From: an uncultured Aeromonadales bacterium
GTDB lineage: Bacteria; Pseudomonadota; Gammaproteobacteria; Enterobacterales; Succinivibrionaceae
DNA length: 42,924 nucleotides
Direction of reading: 5' to 3'
Assembly: GCA_902776275.1 (NCBI GenBank)
Contig: CACYPI010000013.1
Coordinates: 1-42,924, forward strand
Position 1 is the first letter of the stretch; every line of letters starts with the position of its first letter. A program made the position numbers and the translations under genes. This document shows positions 18,921 through 28,118 of this stretch, in pieces. The notes under the pieces were generated by a model. That model searched no databases. It was not told the DNA's origin and saw only the letters and a list, made by a program, of their open reading frames with translations.

Positions 18921-19313
18921 ATGGCTGGCTTGGCGTTGAATCTCTTGTGCGTTGGGGCAGGCGGCTTCATCGGGGCTGTGGCAAGGGCCGCGTCGGGGCT
19001 TGCAATCTCGCGCATGCCGCTTTTTGCAGGCTTCCCCTACGCCACGCTTTTTGTAAACCTCGCAGGCTGCTTCTTCATCGGGCTCTTCCTGAACCTGCCG
19101 CAGCTCTCGTCGCCAAACTTGAGGGCCTTCCTCACCGCCGGGCTTTTGGGCGGGCTTACGACCTTCTCAACCTTCACGGCCGACAGCCTCAACCTCATGC
19201 TGCACCGCGACTTCATCCGCGCCTTCATCAACATGGGCGCGAATTTGCTGCTGGGGCTGGTCTTCTGCGGCCTGGGCATCGCCGCCGCCCGCCTTGCCGG
19301 CGGCAGGGGCTGA
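18921..19313 (+). CDS. crcB: Fluoride ion channel Fluc/CrcB
   Basis: A 130-residue inner-membrane protein with four predicted helices that exports fluoride as a dual-topology dimer. Diagnostic segments: GGFIGAVARA near the start, the ATLFVNLAGCFFIG helix with the conserved Asn, and the GGLTTFSTFT break (about 77-86) that supplies the central sodium and Phe-box residues. It diverges from phzF. The upstream leader contains a GC-rich hairpin, but a fluoride riboswitch could not be recognised. Confidence 0.93.
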   Translation: MAGLALNLLCVGAGGFIGAVARAASGLAISRMPLFAGFPYATLFVNLAGCFFIGLFLNLPQLSSPNLRAFLTAGLLGGLTTFSTFTADSLNLMLHRDFIRAFINMGANLLLGLVFCGLGIAAARLAGGRG

Positions 19314-19351
19314 GCGCTCCTCTGCAGGCCCTGCGCCATCCTGAGGCGGCT

Positions 19352-19621
19352 TCACATGCCTTCTGGACTGCAGGCGGGATAGGGCAGGCGGATGCGCTTC
19401 AAAGGAGGCTTTCTCGAGAGCTTCTCGTATTTCTCGAGCATCGCCTCGGTCATGAGCTCGACGTCAAAGCGCATGCCCGAAACCTCCCCTATGAGATCGG
19501 TGAGCTCGGATCTGGCAAAGCCCGAGGTGTAGCAGTCCTTGAGCGCGAGCAGATCCATCCGCCCAAGCGCCGAGGCTATCTCCGAGGCGCCCACATGGCG
19601 CCCGGCGGCCTCGCTTATCAA
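19352..19621 (-). CDS. Orphan ORF, probably a gene remnant
   Basis: An 89-residue frame beginning at TTG with no convincing ribosome binding site; a stop lies a few codons upstream in frame. The product is polar, lacks recognisable motifs and contains one helix-rich segment. Codon use and composition match the chromosome. It lies between crcB and the transposase remnant and may be the end of a gene cut by the insertion. No function is assigned. Confidence 0.3.
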   Translation of the reverse strand: MISEAAGRHVGASEIASALGRMDLLALKDCYTSGFARSELTDLIGEVSGMRFDVELMTEAMLEKYEKLSRKPPLKRIRLPYPACSPEGM

Positions 19622-19715
19622 AATACGGCGACCAAATCATGACGTTTAAGATCACAGTTTTTGGTTATCCATTGCTAATTCATTCGGTGGCATAGCCTGC
19701 CGGGGGGCTTTGAAA

Positions 19716-20333
19716 TCATGTTCGGAAACGCCTTGTGCCTGAGGAGCAAGTAAGCGGCTTGAGGTCTTGTGCTAAGGATGCTTGCTGGGATTGGATGTAT
19801 GGGCCATCCTCGCAGAGCACGCCCAAAGCGCGCTGGACATCGCGCTCCTGGCACGTGGGCTCGTCAAGCAGGCGGCCTTTGCAGAAGGCGGGGGCAGGGC
19901 GGCCCGGAAGCGGATCGAGAATGCGCGCATAAACCAGGTGCTCGATGACCTCGCCGAGGTCGAAATCGAGCCCCCGGCCCTTCATGATCGCGCCTGTCAT
20001 TTCAGCAAGGCCCAGCGCATGCAGCGCCTGCCGGATCACCATGAACCCCGCGTTGAGGCGCACCTTCCGCCCCTTGCCGATGAGCCTGCCTGGGACGAGC
20101 TCAAGATGCGCAGCTTCCGGCTCTCCATCCTCTCTCCCAGCCTCCATCTGGGCGATGCGCCTGCGGCACCAGGCCTCGGCCTCCTCCTCGGTGGTGAAGC
20201 CGTGCTCGGCGCAAAGCCCGGCAAGGCTGCCAAGCCTGGCGACGACGCGCGTGCTGACCTTGCCTCCCACCCGGAATCCGGCGCAGGCGTAGTAGTTGAC
20301 GGCGTGCTTGCTCCTGACCTTGCTTAAGTACAT
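19716..20333 (-). pseudogene. Truncated IS1634-type transposase (N-terminal part)
   Basis: The frame starts MYLSKVRSKHAVNYYACAG with a GKVSTRVVARLGSL segment, the usual beginning of IS1634-family (IS4-like) transposases. It continues through the pre-catalytic region (HALGLAEM, HLVYARILDP) and ends after about 205 residues. Full-length members have about 500-600, and the DDE catalytic region is missing. The last residues look like unrelated read-through. No convincing pair of terminal inverted repeats was found around it. GC content equals the surroundings, so this is an old, decayed insertion. Confidence 0.7.
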
Positions 20334-20628
20334 GGCAGGCCTCCTGGGCCGCGGTGATCCTGAACACCTGAAGTTGAAGGCAAAAGCAAGTTGGATCTCA
20401 GGACACTGTTTTTTTCTTCATGCATCGGCCTGGCGCTTGCGCCCGGATGCGTGCCATGGGCCAGTTGCGCAGCGGCGCCATTGGCGCGCCGCCATTGGCC
20501 TGCCATGGGGTCGTGTATAATAAGCACAAAGCGCGCGCCGCTTGCGGCCGCGTCATGACATCACCAAGGCCGGCGCAGAGGCGCGGGCAGTGGATTCATG
20601 GCATTGATTCATGATTAAGGAGCCCCTG
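20334..20628 (+). promoter_or_regulatory. proQ upstream region with promoter candidate and inverted repeat
   Basis: A perfect TATAAT at 20516-20521 gives a -10 element, but the only -35 candidate (TTGGCC, 20495-20500) is spaced 15 bases and is weak. Upstream, CCATGGGCCA (around 20455-20464) faces TGGCCTGCCATGG, enclosing two copies of CGCCATTGG. This nested repeat overlaps the presumed -35 region and could be an operator or simply GC-rich structure. Confidence 0.4.
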
Positions 20629-21354
20629 GTGGACACACAGGATCAGGAAAAGGCAGTGCTTGCGGAGGCCAAGGCCCCCGAAGCGGCAGCCGCCGGCACG
20701 GCGGAAGCAGCATCCCAGGAATCGGCAGCGCAGGGCGCCGCCCAGGAAGGGGACGGCGCCAAGGCGGAGGCCTCGCAGGAAGGCTCCCACTTCGAGCATG
20801 TCAAGGAGAGCCTCGCGATCCTCTGCGAGCGCTTCCCCAAGGCCTTCATCAAGGAAGGCGACTGCGTCCCGCTCAAGATCGGCATCTTCAACGACTTAAG
20901 GGCCGCCTGCGAGGGCGTCGAGGGACTGTCGGTCTCCAAGATCCGCGCGGCGGTGCGCTTCTACACCAGCCGCCTGCGCTACCTCTACTGCCTCAAGGAA
21001 GGCGCCAAGCGAGTCGGCATCAACGGCGAGGATGCCGGCGAGGTCTCCAAGGAGCACGCGCAGTTCGCCCTGGCCAAGTTCAAGGAGATCAACGGCGCCC
21101 GCAAGAAGAAGTTCGGCCCGAAGAAGGGCCAGAACGGCAAGGCCCGCAAGCCCCAGATGCAGAAGGCCTCGCTTGGGGATCTCAAGAAGGGCGCCGAGGT
21201 CAGGGTCATGACCTCCGACCGCCGCTCCGTTATGGGCACTGTGGCAGAGGATGCGACAGCCGACCACGTTAGCGTCACGCTCAATACCGGCATGACCATC
21301 AGCGTCAGCCCCGACCGCCTGTTCCTCCCAAGCGGCAAGAAGAAGGCTCAGTAA
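20629..21354 (+). CDS. proQ: RNA chaperone ProQ
   Basis: FinO-fold RNA-binding protein that stabilises small RNAs and mRNA 3' ends. The Ala/Glu-rich N-terminal tail (residues about 1-50) is variable. The ProQ/FinO domain follows (about 52-165; ILCERFPKAF, PLKIGIFNDL, RFYTSRLRYL), then a Lys-rich linker, and a Tudor-like C-terminal domain (GDLKKGAEVRVMTSD onward, about 190-240). GTG at 20629 is preferred because AAGGAG lies 6 bases before it. An in-frame ATG at 20611 lacks a ribosome binding site. As in E. coli, prc follows directly, here 10 bases later. Confidence 0.94.
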   Translation: MDTQDQEKAVLAEAKAPEAAAAGTAEAASQESAAQGAAQEGDGAKAEASQEGSHFEHVKESLAILCERFPKAFIKEGDCVPLKIGIFNDLRAACEGVEGLSVSKIRAAVRFYTSRLRYLYCLKEGAKRVGINGEDAGEVSKEHAQFALAKFKEINGARKKKFGPKKGQNGKARKPQMQKASLGDLKKGAEVRVMTSDRRSVMGTVAEDATADHVSVTLNTGMTISVSPDRLFLPSGKKKAQ

Positions 21355-21364
21355 GGATCTTCAA

Positions 21365-23455
21365 GTGCGCAGGATCATAGCCCTGGCCGGCATCGCGGCC
21401 GCCCTCCTCATCTCCATCCAGGGGGCGGCCGAAGCCAAAGTGGCCGTTCCGTCATACTCGGACCTGCCCAAGCTCGAGCCGCAGCCGCAGCATGCGACCG
21501 CCTGCTCCAGGATCGGCAACTTCTTCACCAGGGCGCACTACAAGGTCATAACCCTCGACGAGGACTTTGCAGGCAAGGTCATCGAGCAGTACCTCTCCTA
21601 CCTCGACTACAACCGCTCGCTGCTCACCAGCGCCGAGGCCGACTCCATAAGGGAAAACCGCGGTCTCATCCTGCGCGCGCTGCGCAACTGCGAGCTCGAC
21701 TACCCGTTTCAGATCTACGAGAACGCGATGAAGAAGCGCTTCGTCAAGTACAAGTACTTCCTGGACGCGGCCTCGGGCAAGATCGACGTGTCCTCCAGTA
21801 AGAGCATCGAGATCGACCGCCGCAAGGCCCCGTTCTTCGAGAGCGAGACCGATCTGCGCGGCGAGTGGAACGCCGAGATCCAGAACGAGTACATCAATCA
21901 GATCCTCTTTGGCAAGGATGACGCCAAGGCGCGAGAGCGCCTGCAGAAGCGCTATTCTGCTGCGCTGCAGAAGCTCGTGCAGACCAAGCCCGAGGACGCC
22001 TTCTCGACCTTCGAGAACGCCTTCGCCTCCTCCATAGATCCGCACACCAACTACTTCTCCCCGGCAGACTCAGAGAACTTCAACGAGGACATGAACCTCT
22101 CGCTTGAAGGCATCGGCGCCGTGCTCACCTCGGACGACGAGAACACCACCATCACCGAGATCATCCCGGGATCGCCTGCCGAGCGCTCCAAGAAGCTCCA
22201 TGCCAAGGACCGCATCGTCGGCGTCCGCCAGCAGGACGGGACCTACGACGACATCATCGGCTGGCGCCTCTCCGACGTCGTCAAGAAGATCAAGGGGCCC
22301 AAGGGCACCAGGGTCACGCTCGACATCGAGCGCGGCGACGGAGCCAACGCCAAGTCGTTCTCTGTTGAGATCGTGCGCGACCGCGTGCGCCTCCAGGACC
22401 GCGAGGCCAAGGGCGAGGTTAGGACCGCCCGCGATGGCACCAGGATCGGCGTGATCTCGGTCAAGAGCTTCTACACGAACCTGCACTCGGACATCAAGCG
22501 CGAGCTCGACAAGCTCAGCGCCCAGGGCGTGGCGGCGGTGATCATCGACCTGCGCACCGACGGCGGCGGGCTCCTGCCCGAGGCCGTGGACTCCACCGGG
22601 CTCTTCATCAAGAGCGGGCCCGTGGTGGTGGTGCGCGACATGACCGGCGCCGAGGCGCCGCAGTACGACAGCGATCCCGAGATCGCCTACGAGGGCCCGC
22701 TTGTGGTGATGATCAACCGCCTCTCGGCCTCAAGCTCCGAGATCATGGCCGCGGCGCTGCGCGACTACGGCAGGGCGCTCATCGTCGGCAGCACCTCATT
22801 CGGCAAGGGCACGGTGCAGCAGAACCGCCCGCTCGAGCGCATCTACGATCTCTCACGCGAGCCTCTGGGCGCCATCCACTACACCATCGCCAAGTTCTAC
22901 CGCGTCAACGGCGGCTCGACCCAGCTCAAGGGCGTGGAGCCGGACATCAAGCTGCCCGAGCTCGTCGACAGCGCCGAGGTCGGCGAGCGCACCGAGAAGA
23001 ACGCGCTGCCCTGGGACAGCATCAGCCCTGTGCGCTACGAGCCCTACCTGAACATCTCGGCCTACGTGCCGGAGCTTAAGAAAGCCCACGACGCGCGCAC
23101 CGCAGGCGATCCGGTGTTCAAGGTGCTCGATGACGAGATGGCGCGCTACCGGCAGCTCAAGACCGAGAAGTTCCTGAGCGTCAATTTGGAGAAGCGCCGC
23201 GCCATCAAGGCCCAGGACGACGCGTTCAGGCTCAAGGCCGCCAACATCAGGCTCAAGGCCATGGGCAAGCCGCTGTTGAAGAAGATTTCAGACCTTCCCG
23301 ACGACTTCGAGTTTGCCGACGTGCTGCTCGACGAGACGGTCAACATCGCCTCCGATCTGGCAAGGGCCGAGCGCGAGCACCCCTACCCGGCGGCAACCGC
23401 CCCGGTGTTCAGCCGCTTCGCCCCTCCCCAGGACGGGGGCGCCCAGACGCGGTAG
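21365..23455 (+). CDS. prc: Tail-specific carboxy-terminal protease Prc/Tsp
   Basis: Periplasmic serine protease that processes penicillin-binding protein 3 and degrades proteins with nonpolar C-termini. A signal peptide (about 1-24, ending AEA) is followed by the N-terminal helical domain. A PDZ domain (about 235-335; LSLEGIGAVLT, GSPAERS) precedes the S41 protease core, with the nucleophile motif SASSSEI near residue 455 and the general-base Lys in FGKGTVQQ near 480. The C-terminal domain is intact. The 696 residues match the E. coli enzyme (682). The GTG start at 21365 has AAGGA 7 bases upstream. Confidence 0.96.
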   Translation: MRRIIALAGIAAALLISIQGAAEAKVAVPSYSDLPKLEPQPQHATACSRIGNFFTRAHYKVITLDEDFAGKVIEQYLSYLDYNRSLLTSAEADSIRENRGLILRALRNCELDYPFQIYENAMKKRFVKYKYFLDAASGKIDVSSSKSIEIDRRKAPFFESETDLRGEWNAEIQNEYINQILFGKDDAKARERLQKRYSAALQKLVQTKPEDAFSTFENAFASSIDPHTNYFSPADSENFNEDMNLSLEGIGAVLTSDDENTTITEIIPGSPAERSKKLHAKDRIVGVRQQDGTYDDIIGWRLSDVVKKIKGPKGTRVTLDIERGDGANAKSFSVEIVRDRVRLQDREAKGEVRTARDGTRIGVISVKSFYTNLHSDIKRELDKLSAQGVAAVIIDLRTDGGGLLPEAVDSTGLFIKSGPVVVVRDMTGAEAPQYDSDPEIAYEGPLVVMINRLSASSSEIMAAALRDYGRALIVGSTSFGKGTVQQNRPLERIYDLSREPLGAIHYTIAKFYRVNGGSTQLKGVEPDIKLPELVDSAEVGERTEKNALPWDSISPVRYEPYLNISAYVPELKKAHDARTAGDPVFKVLDDEMARYRQLKTEKFLSVNLEKRRAIKAQDDAFRLKAANIRLKAMGKPLLKKISDLPDDFEFADVLLDETVNIASDLARAEREHPYPAATAPVFSRFAPPQDGGAQTR

Positions 23456-23472
23456 GCAGCAGTAAATGGGAC

Positions 23473-23501
23473 GGCGCACCGCATGGCGATGCGCCTTTTT
23501 T
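23473..23501 (+). terminator. Terminator after prc
   Basis: GGCGCA (23473-23478) pairs with TGCGCC (23490-23495) and is followed by six T. It sits 18 bases after prc and ends the proQ-prc unit before pepN. Confidence 0.8.
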
Positions 23502-23520
23502 AAGGCTTGAGGATACAAGA

Positions 23521-26139
23521 ATGAGCGCCAGATACGAGGCAGCAAAGAGAACCGACTACAAGGATCCCGACTTCATCGCGCCGTCCATAGATCTCTCCTT
23601 CGATCTCTCAGACGACGCCACGCGCGTGGTCTGCACGGCGCGCTACCTGCGCAAGACCAAGGATCGCCGAGCGCCGCTGGTGCTCGACGGCGAGAAGCTC
23701 AAGCTCGTCTCGGTCGCGCTCGACGGCGGCGCCTGCAAGTACCGCGAGGAGCCGGGCCGTCTCGTGGTCGAGGACGTGCCGGACGAGTTCGAGCTCACCG
23801 TTGAGAACATCATCTCTCCTGCCACCAACACCTCGCTCATGGGCCTGTACAAGTCGGACGGCGTCTACTGCACCCAGTGCGAGCCCGAGGGCTTCCGGCG
23901 CATCACCTACTTCCTGGACCGTCCGGACGTGCTCTCGCGCTACCGCGTGACCATCACGGGCCCCGAGTACGGCTGCGGCGTGCTGCTCTCAAACGGCAAC
24001 CTCGTCGATCGAGGCATGCGCAAGGGCCGCGAGTACACCGTCTGGGAGGATCCTTTCCCCAAGCCCTCGTACCTCTTCGCGCTGGTCGCCGGCACCTTCG
24101 ACATCATCTCCGACACCTACCGCACCAAGTCCGGGAAACGCGTCAAGCTCGGCGTCTACGTCAACCGCGGCTCCTACAGCCGCGGGCTGTGGGCCATGCA
24201 GTCCATCAAGGACGCGATGAAATGGGACGAGGATCGCTTCGGGCTTGAGTACGATCTGGACAACTTCAAGGTCGTGGCCGTCGACTTCTTCAACCAGGGG
24301 GCGATGGAGAACAAGGGCCTGAACATCTTCAACTCGGTCTACGTGATGGTCGACCAGGACACCGCGTCGGACTCCGACTTCTTCAGCGTGCAGAACGTCA
24401 TCGGCCACGAGTACTTCCACAACTACACCGGCGACCGCGTGACGCTGCGCGACTGGTTCCAGCTCTCGCTCAAGGAGTCGCTCACGGTGTTCCGCGATCA
24501 GGAGTTCAGCTCCGACACCGCGTCGCGCACCATCGCCAGGCTGCGCGCCGTCAGCGTGATCCGCGGGCCGCAGTTCGCCGAGGACGCCTCCCCGGTGGCC
24601 CACCCGGTGCGCCCCGAGCAGGTCATGGAGATGAACAACTTCTACACCGTGACCATCTACGACAAGGGCGCCGAGGTCATCAGGATGATCCATACCCTCA
24701 TCGGCGAGCAGAAGTTCCGCGAGGGCCTCAAGTCCTACCTTCAGAAGTTCGACGGCCAGGCCGCGACCATCGAGGACTTCGTAGGCTGCATGGCCGAGGC
24801 CTCGGGCAGGGATTTCACGCAGTTCTTCCGCTGGTACACCCAGGCCGGCACCCCGGTGGTGAAGGCCTCGTGGAGGCAGGAGGGCGGCGAGCTGGTGCTC
24901 GCGCTCTCCCAGTCCACCCCGGAAACCCCGGGCCAGAAGGAAAAGCAGCCCTTCGTCATTCCGGTCAAGACTTCGTTCCTCGACAAGGAGGGCCACGCCG
25001 TGCACCCTTCTGGGCTTGGCGCCGACTCGGTCATCGAGTTTTCAAAGGAGTCCGAGGAGTTCAGGTTCAATCTGCCCGAAGGCTGCCTGCCGGTGCTCTT
25101 CGAGGACTTCTCGGCTCCGGTCAAGCTTGAGGCCCCGTACGCCGATGAGGACTACGCCCGCATGCTCGAGTACAGCGATGATCCCTTCATCAAGACCGAC
25201 AGCTGTGCGCAGCTGCAGATCCGCTACGTCCACGAATACGTTGAAAAGGGCGCGGAGGCGGCAGGCGATCCCGATGCCTTCATAGGCGCGGTCAAGGGCG
25301 TCATAAGCTCCATCGGCCCCAAGTCCGATCTGGTGCTGTGCGCCAAGTGCATGCAGATCCTGCCTTTCGAGGATCTGATGCAGACCTTCGGGAGCATCGA
25401 CATCGACGCGCTGGCCAAGGCGCGCGCGGCGCTCTCGGAAAAGACCGCCGTGGCGCTGGTGGACGACTTCTCATCGGTGCTCTCCAAGGTCAAGCCCTCC
25501 TCGCCGCGCTACTCGGTCGCCGACATGGGCTGCCGCGCCGCCTGCGGAGCCGCGCTATTCATGCTCGCCCTGGGGCTCAAGGCCAGGGACGAGGGCAAGA
25601 AGGCCTCCGAGCTGATCTCCGAGCACTACAAGTCCGCGCGCTGCATGACCGAGCTCAAGGCCGCGCTCACCGCGGCCGTGCACCTCTCGCTCGAGTGCGC
25701 CCCGGCGCTGCTCAAGCAGTTCGAGTCGCGCTTCTCCCAGGATCCGCTGGTGATGGACACCTACTTCAGGATCCAGGCCACCGCCCCTGCCGAGGAGACC
25801 GTGTTCACGGTGAGGAAGCTTTTGAAGCACAAGTGCTTCGACCTGCGCAACCCCAACCGCGTGCGCGCGCTCCTAGGCGCGATGGCCCGCGGCAACCCGG
25901 TGGCGCTGCACCGCAAGGATGGGGCGGGCTACACGCTTTTGTGCGAGAACATAAGGCAGCTCGATCCGGTGAACGATCAGATGTCGGCTTCCCTCGTGAC
26001 GCCGCTCCTAAGCTTCCGCCGTTTTGACCATGAGCGCGCCGCGCTCATGGAGGAGAGCCTCCAGAAGCTCTCGCGCATCCCCGGCGTCTCGCGCTCGCTG
26101 TATGAGAAAATTGAGGCGGCTGTCAAAGCCGAGCAGTAA
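23521..26139 (+). CDS. pepN: Aminopeptidase N
   Basis: Cytoplasmic zinc M1 aminopeptidase that removes N-terminal residues from peptides. The exopeptidase signature GAMEN lies near residues 261-265. The zinc site HEYFH (about 296-300) with the second Glu in LKESLTVF (about 319) is complete. The N-terminal beta domain, Ig-like domain and C-terminal helical domain are all present. The 872 residues match E. coli PepN (870). It is followed immediately by the DUF2835 gene and pyrD. Confidence 0.97.
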   Translation: MSARYEAAKRTDYKDPDFIAPSIDLSFDLSDDATRVVCTARYLRKTKDRRAPLVLDGEKLKLVSVALDGGACKYREEPGRLVVEDVPDEFELTVENIISPATNTSLMGLYKSDGVYCTQCEPEGFRRITYFLDRPDVLSRYRVTITGPEYGCGVLLSNGNLVDRGMRKGREYTVWEDPFPKPSYLFALVAGTFDIISDTYRTKSGKRVKLGVYVNRGSYSRGLWAMQSIKDAMKWDEDRFGLEYDLDNFKVVAVDFFNQGAMENKGLNIFNSVYVMVDQDTASDSDFFSVQNVIGHEYFHNYTGDRVTLRDWFQLSLKESLTVFRDQEFSSDTASRTIARLRAVSVIRGPQFAEDASPVAHPVRPEQVMEMNNFYTVTIYDKGAEVIRMIHTLIGEQKFREGLKSYLQKFDGQAATIEDFVGCMAEASGRDFTQFFRWYTQAGTPVVKASWRQEGGELVLALSQSTPETPGQKEKQPFVIPVKTSFLDKEGHAVHPSGLGADSVIEFSKESEEFRFNLPEGCLPVLFEDFSAPVKLEAPYADEDYARMLEYSDDPFIKTDSCAQLQIRYVHEYVEKGAEAAGDPDAFIGAVKGVISSIGPKSDLVLCAKCMQILPFEDLMQTFGSIDIDALAKARAALSEKTAVALVDDFSSVLSKVKPSSPRYSVADMGCRAACGAALFMLALGLKARDEGKKASELISEHYKSARCMTELKAALTAAVHLSLECAPALLKQFESRFSQDPLVMDTYFRIQATAPAEETVFTVRKLLKHKCFDLRNPNRVRALLGAMARGNPVALHRKDGAGYTLLCENIRQLDPVNDQMSASLVTPLLSFRRFDHERAALMEESLQKLSRIPGVSRSLYEKIEAAVKAEQ

Positions 26140-26379
26140 GTGTACGGCTATCGTTACTACAAGTTTTCAATCAGCATAAGCCGCGAGCAGCTCCTCGACG
26201 TCTACTCAGGAGCGACCCGGAGGTTCCGGGTGCGCACGGACGAGGGGCTGGTGCTCGACCTGGATGCCGAGCACTTGAAAAAATTCACGACCGAGGATGG
26301 GATCAGGGGGCGCTTCCAGCTGACCACCACCCAGGAAAATAAATTCGTGAGCCTGGAGGAGATCAGCTCCCTGGGCTAG
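26140..26379 (+). CDS. DUF2835 family protein
   Basis: A 79-residue protein of the DUF2835 family, whose function is unknown. It shows the family pattern YYKFSISISREQLLDVYSG, the central RVRTDEGLVLDLDAEHLKKF, and a GRFQLTTTQENKF ending. The start is GTG at 26140, touching the pepN stop codon, so it is coupled to pepN. Small genes of this family recur near pepN and pyrD in gammaproteobacteria, which supports the chromosomal assignment. Confidence 0.85.
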   Translation: MYGYRYYKFSISISREQLLDVYSGATRRFRVRTDEGLVLDLDAEHLKKFTTEDGIRGRFQLTTTQENKFVSLEEISSLG

Positions 26380-26395
26380 ACATAGGAGTAAAGGC

Positions 26396-27421
26396 ATGTT
26401 CCCGTATTTTCTGTACCGCAACTTCATCAGGCCCATGCTGTTCATGATGGACGCCGAACGCGCCCACGACCTGATGATCAGCGCCGGGAAAACCCTTTCT
26501 AAGGAGCCGTTCAAGAGCATCTTCTCGCAGAAGGTCGAGGACAGCCCGGCCGAGGTCATGGGACTCAAGTTCCGCAATCCCGTAGGACTGGCAGCCGGAC
26601 TGGACAAGAACGGCGATGCCATCGACTTCTTCGGGGCGCTGGGCTTTGGCTTCATCGAGGTCGGCACCGTCACCCCCAAGCCCCAGGAGGGCAACCAGAA
26701 GCCCAGGCTCTTCCGCGTCTACGAGGCTGAGGGCATCATCAACCGCATGGGCTTTAACAACAAGGGCGTCGACTACCTGGTCTCCAACCTCAAGCGCTCC
26801 ACCTATGACGGAGTGATCGGCGTCTCCATCGGCAAGAACGAATCGACCCCGATCGAGCACGCGGTGGACGACTACCTCGAGTGCATGACCAAGGTCTATC
26901 CATGCGCCGACTATATCGCGGTGAACATCTCCTGCCCGAACACCCCGGATCTCACCGATCTGCAGCAGGCCGAGTCGTTCTCCAAGCTCATCGGCCCGCT
27001 CAAGGAGAAGCAGAAGGAGCTGGCCGACAAGCATGGCACCTACGTCCCGCTGGTCGTCAAGATCTCCCCGGACCTCTACGACAACGAGTTGCGCGCGCTG
27101 TGCAGCGCCTGCCTGGAGCAGAAGGTCGATGGAATAACCTGCACCAACACCACTGTAAGCCGCGACGTCATCCACGGGATGACCCACGCCAACGAGTGGG
27201 GCGGGCTCTCCGGCCAGCCGCTCTTCCACAAGAGCACTCGCGTGCTCAAGCTGGTCTCCGACATGGTCGACAACTCGATCCCGCTCATCGGCGTCGGAGG
27301 GATCTCGAACGCCGTCCAGGCCCGCGAGAAGATCGACGCCGGCGCCAGCCTCGTGCAGATCTTCACGTCGCTCATCTACGACGGCCCCAAGGTCATACGC
27401 GACATCGTGAACCACCTCTGA
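26396..27421 (+). CDS. pyrD: Dihydroorotate dehydrogenase (quinone), class 2
   Basis: FMN enzyme of pyrimidine synthesis that oxidises dihydroorotate to orotate with quinone. The N-terminal amphipathic extension for membrane contact (MFPYFLYRNFIRPMLF) marks class 2. The FMN barrel shows NPVGLAAGLDKNG (about 60-72), the NISCPNTP loop with the catalytic Ser region (about 180-187), TCTNTTVSRD and GVGGISNA. The 341 residues are typical. It lies 16 bases after the DUF2835 gene and is closed by a strong hairpin. Confidence 0.97.
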   Translation: MFPYFLYRNFIRPMLFMMDAERAHDLMISAGKTLSKEPFKSIFSQKVEDSPAEVMGLKFRNPVGLAAGLDKNGDAIDFFGALGFGFIEVGTVTPKPQEGNQKPRLFRVYEAEGIINRMGFNNKGVDYLVSNLKRSTYDGVIGVSIGKNESTPIEHAVDDYLECMTKVYPCADYIAVNISCPNTPDLTDLQQAESFSKLIGPLKEKQKELADKHGTYVPLVVKISPDLYDNELRALCSACLEQKVDGITCTNTTVSRDVIHGMTHANEWGGLSGQPLFHKSTRVLKLVSDMVDNSIPLIGVGGISNAVQAREKIDAGASLVQIFTSLIYDGPKVIRDIVNHL

Positions 27422-27440
27422 TCTGAAAATGGCAGGGCAG

Positions 27441-27471
27441 GGGCGACGCGGGATCTGATCCCGCGCCGCCC
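27441..27471. terminator. Bidirectional terminator between pyrD and the TnpB-like ORF
   Basis: A 14-bp stem with one mismatch (27441-27454 with 27458-27471) around a CTG loop lies between converging genes. It contains a short T-rich exit on the + side (CTTTGATTTC). It probably serves pyrD, and perhaps also the leftward gene. Confidence 0.75.
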
Positions 27472-27478
27472 TTTGATT

Positions 27479-27931
27479 TCAGGCCCCGCCTTTTCCCTCG
27501 TTGAGCGTCGTTGTGATGACCACCGCGGTTCCGGCGCGCTCGCCTTCATCGCGCAGGGCACGGATGAAGCCTGCCGGATCGAAGGCACCGCCCACGGCCT
27601 TGCCCCAGGCAGCGGCCTTGAGCGATGGATCCTCGATGAGGACGGCGCGGTAGCGGGAGCAGATCCTGCGCGCGGCGCGCCGGTGGCAGCGCCTGCGGGT
27701 GTCCTCGATGTCGGATAGGCCGCGCCCGATCTCCACCATGATCCTCGCCCAGCGGCGGCTGCCTGGAACCTGGCGCGAGAGCTCGCCGCGCAGGCGGTCG
27801 ACCCTCGCGCGGCTGCGGCAGAGCCTTGCAGGCTCCATGACGTCAAAGCGCGGATCCGAGCAGGCAAGCACCGGAACTCCGGCCCAGCCGAAGCTCCCGA
27901 TCATCTCCCTTTGCTTCCTCTTCTTGCACAT
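27479..27931 (-). CDS. Short TnpB-like (IS200/IS605 OrfB) fragment with intact start
   Basis: The 150-residue product aligns by eye with the middle of TnpB proteins. LRGELSRQVPGSRRWARI matches the LxRxLSRxxxGSxxRxK helix, and YRAVLIEDPSLKA matches the YxxIxxEDLxxKG segment carrying the RuvC-II Glu. GFIRALRDEGERAGTAVVI matches the following FxxxLxYKAxxxGxxVV segment. The RuvC-I Asp position is replaced (SFGWAGVPVLA in place of GxDxG). The C-terminal zinc finger and RuvC-III are absent, so nuclease activity is very unlikely. A good ribosome binding site (AGGAGG 11 bases before ATG) is present. It could be a decayed transposon gene or a reduced, retained derivative. Confidence 0.6.
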   Translation of the reverse strand: MCKKRKQREMIGSFGWAGVPVLACSDPRFDVMEPARLCRSRARVDRLRGELSRQVPGSRRWARIMVEIGRGLSDIEDTRRRCHRRAARRICSRYRAVLIEDPSLKAAAWGKAVGGAFDPAGFIRALRDEGERAGTAVVITTTLNEGKGGA

Positions 27932-28079
27932 GTCCTCTTGAACCTCCTTTGCTTCAAGAACGCAGGGGAGGATATCAGGACGGAAAATTCCAGGTTGCGC
28001 AGGATCAACGCCGCGTAGGGAAATGGCGCAGGAATGCCGTTTGAGGCGCTTTCATGAGTGCACTTTAATGGTGCGCCAG

Positions 28080-28110
28080 CAAAATGGCCTGCAAGCTGCA
28101 GGCCATTTTG
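28080..28110 (-). terminator. Perfect 14-bp terminator hairpin after the phosphoesterase gene
   Basis: CAAAATGGCCTGCA (28080-28093) pairs perfectly with 28097-28110 around AGC. The AAAA/TTTT ends make it functional in both directions. It lies 8 bases beyond the phosphoesterase stop codon. Confidence 0.85.
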
Positions 28111-28118
28111 AAACGAGT

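Noticed and set aside
19640..20420. Terminal inverted repeats of the transposase remnant
   Set aside because: Sequences near 19655 and 20400 share a GTTTTT-containing stretch, but in direct orientation, so they do not form a convincing inverted-repeat pair.
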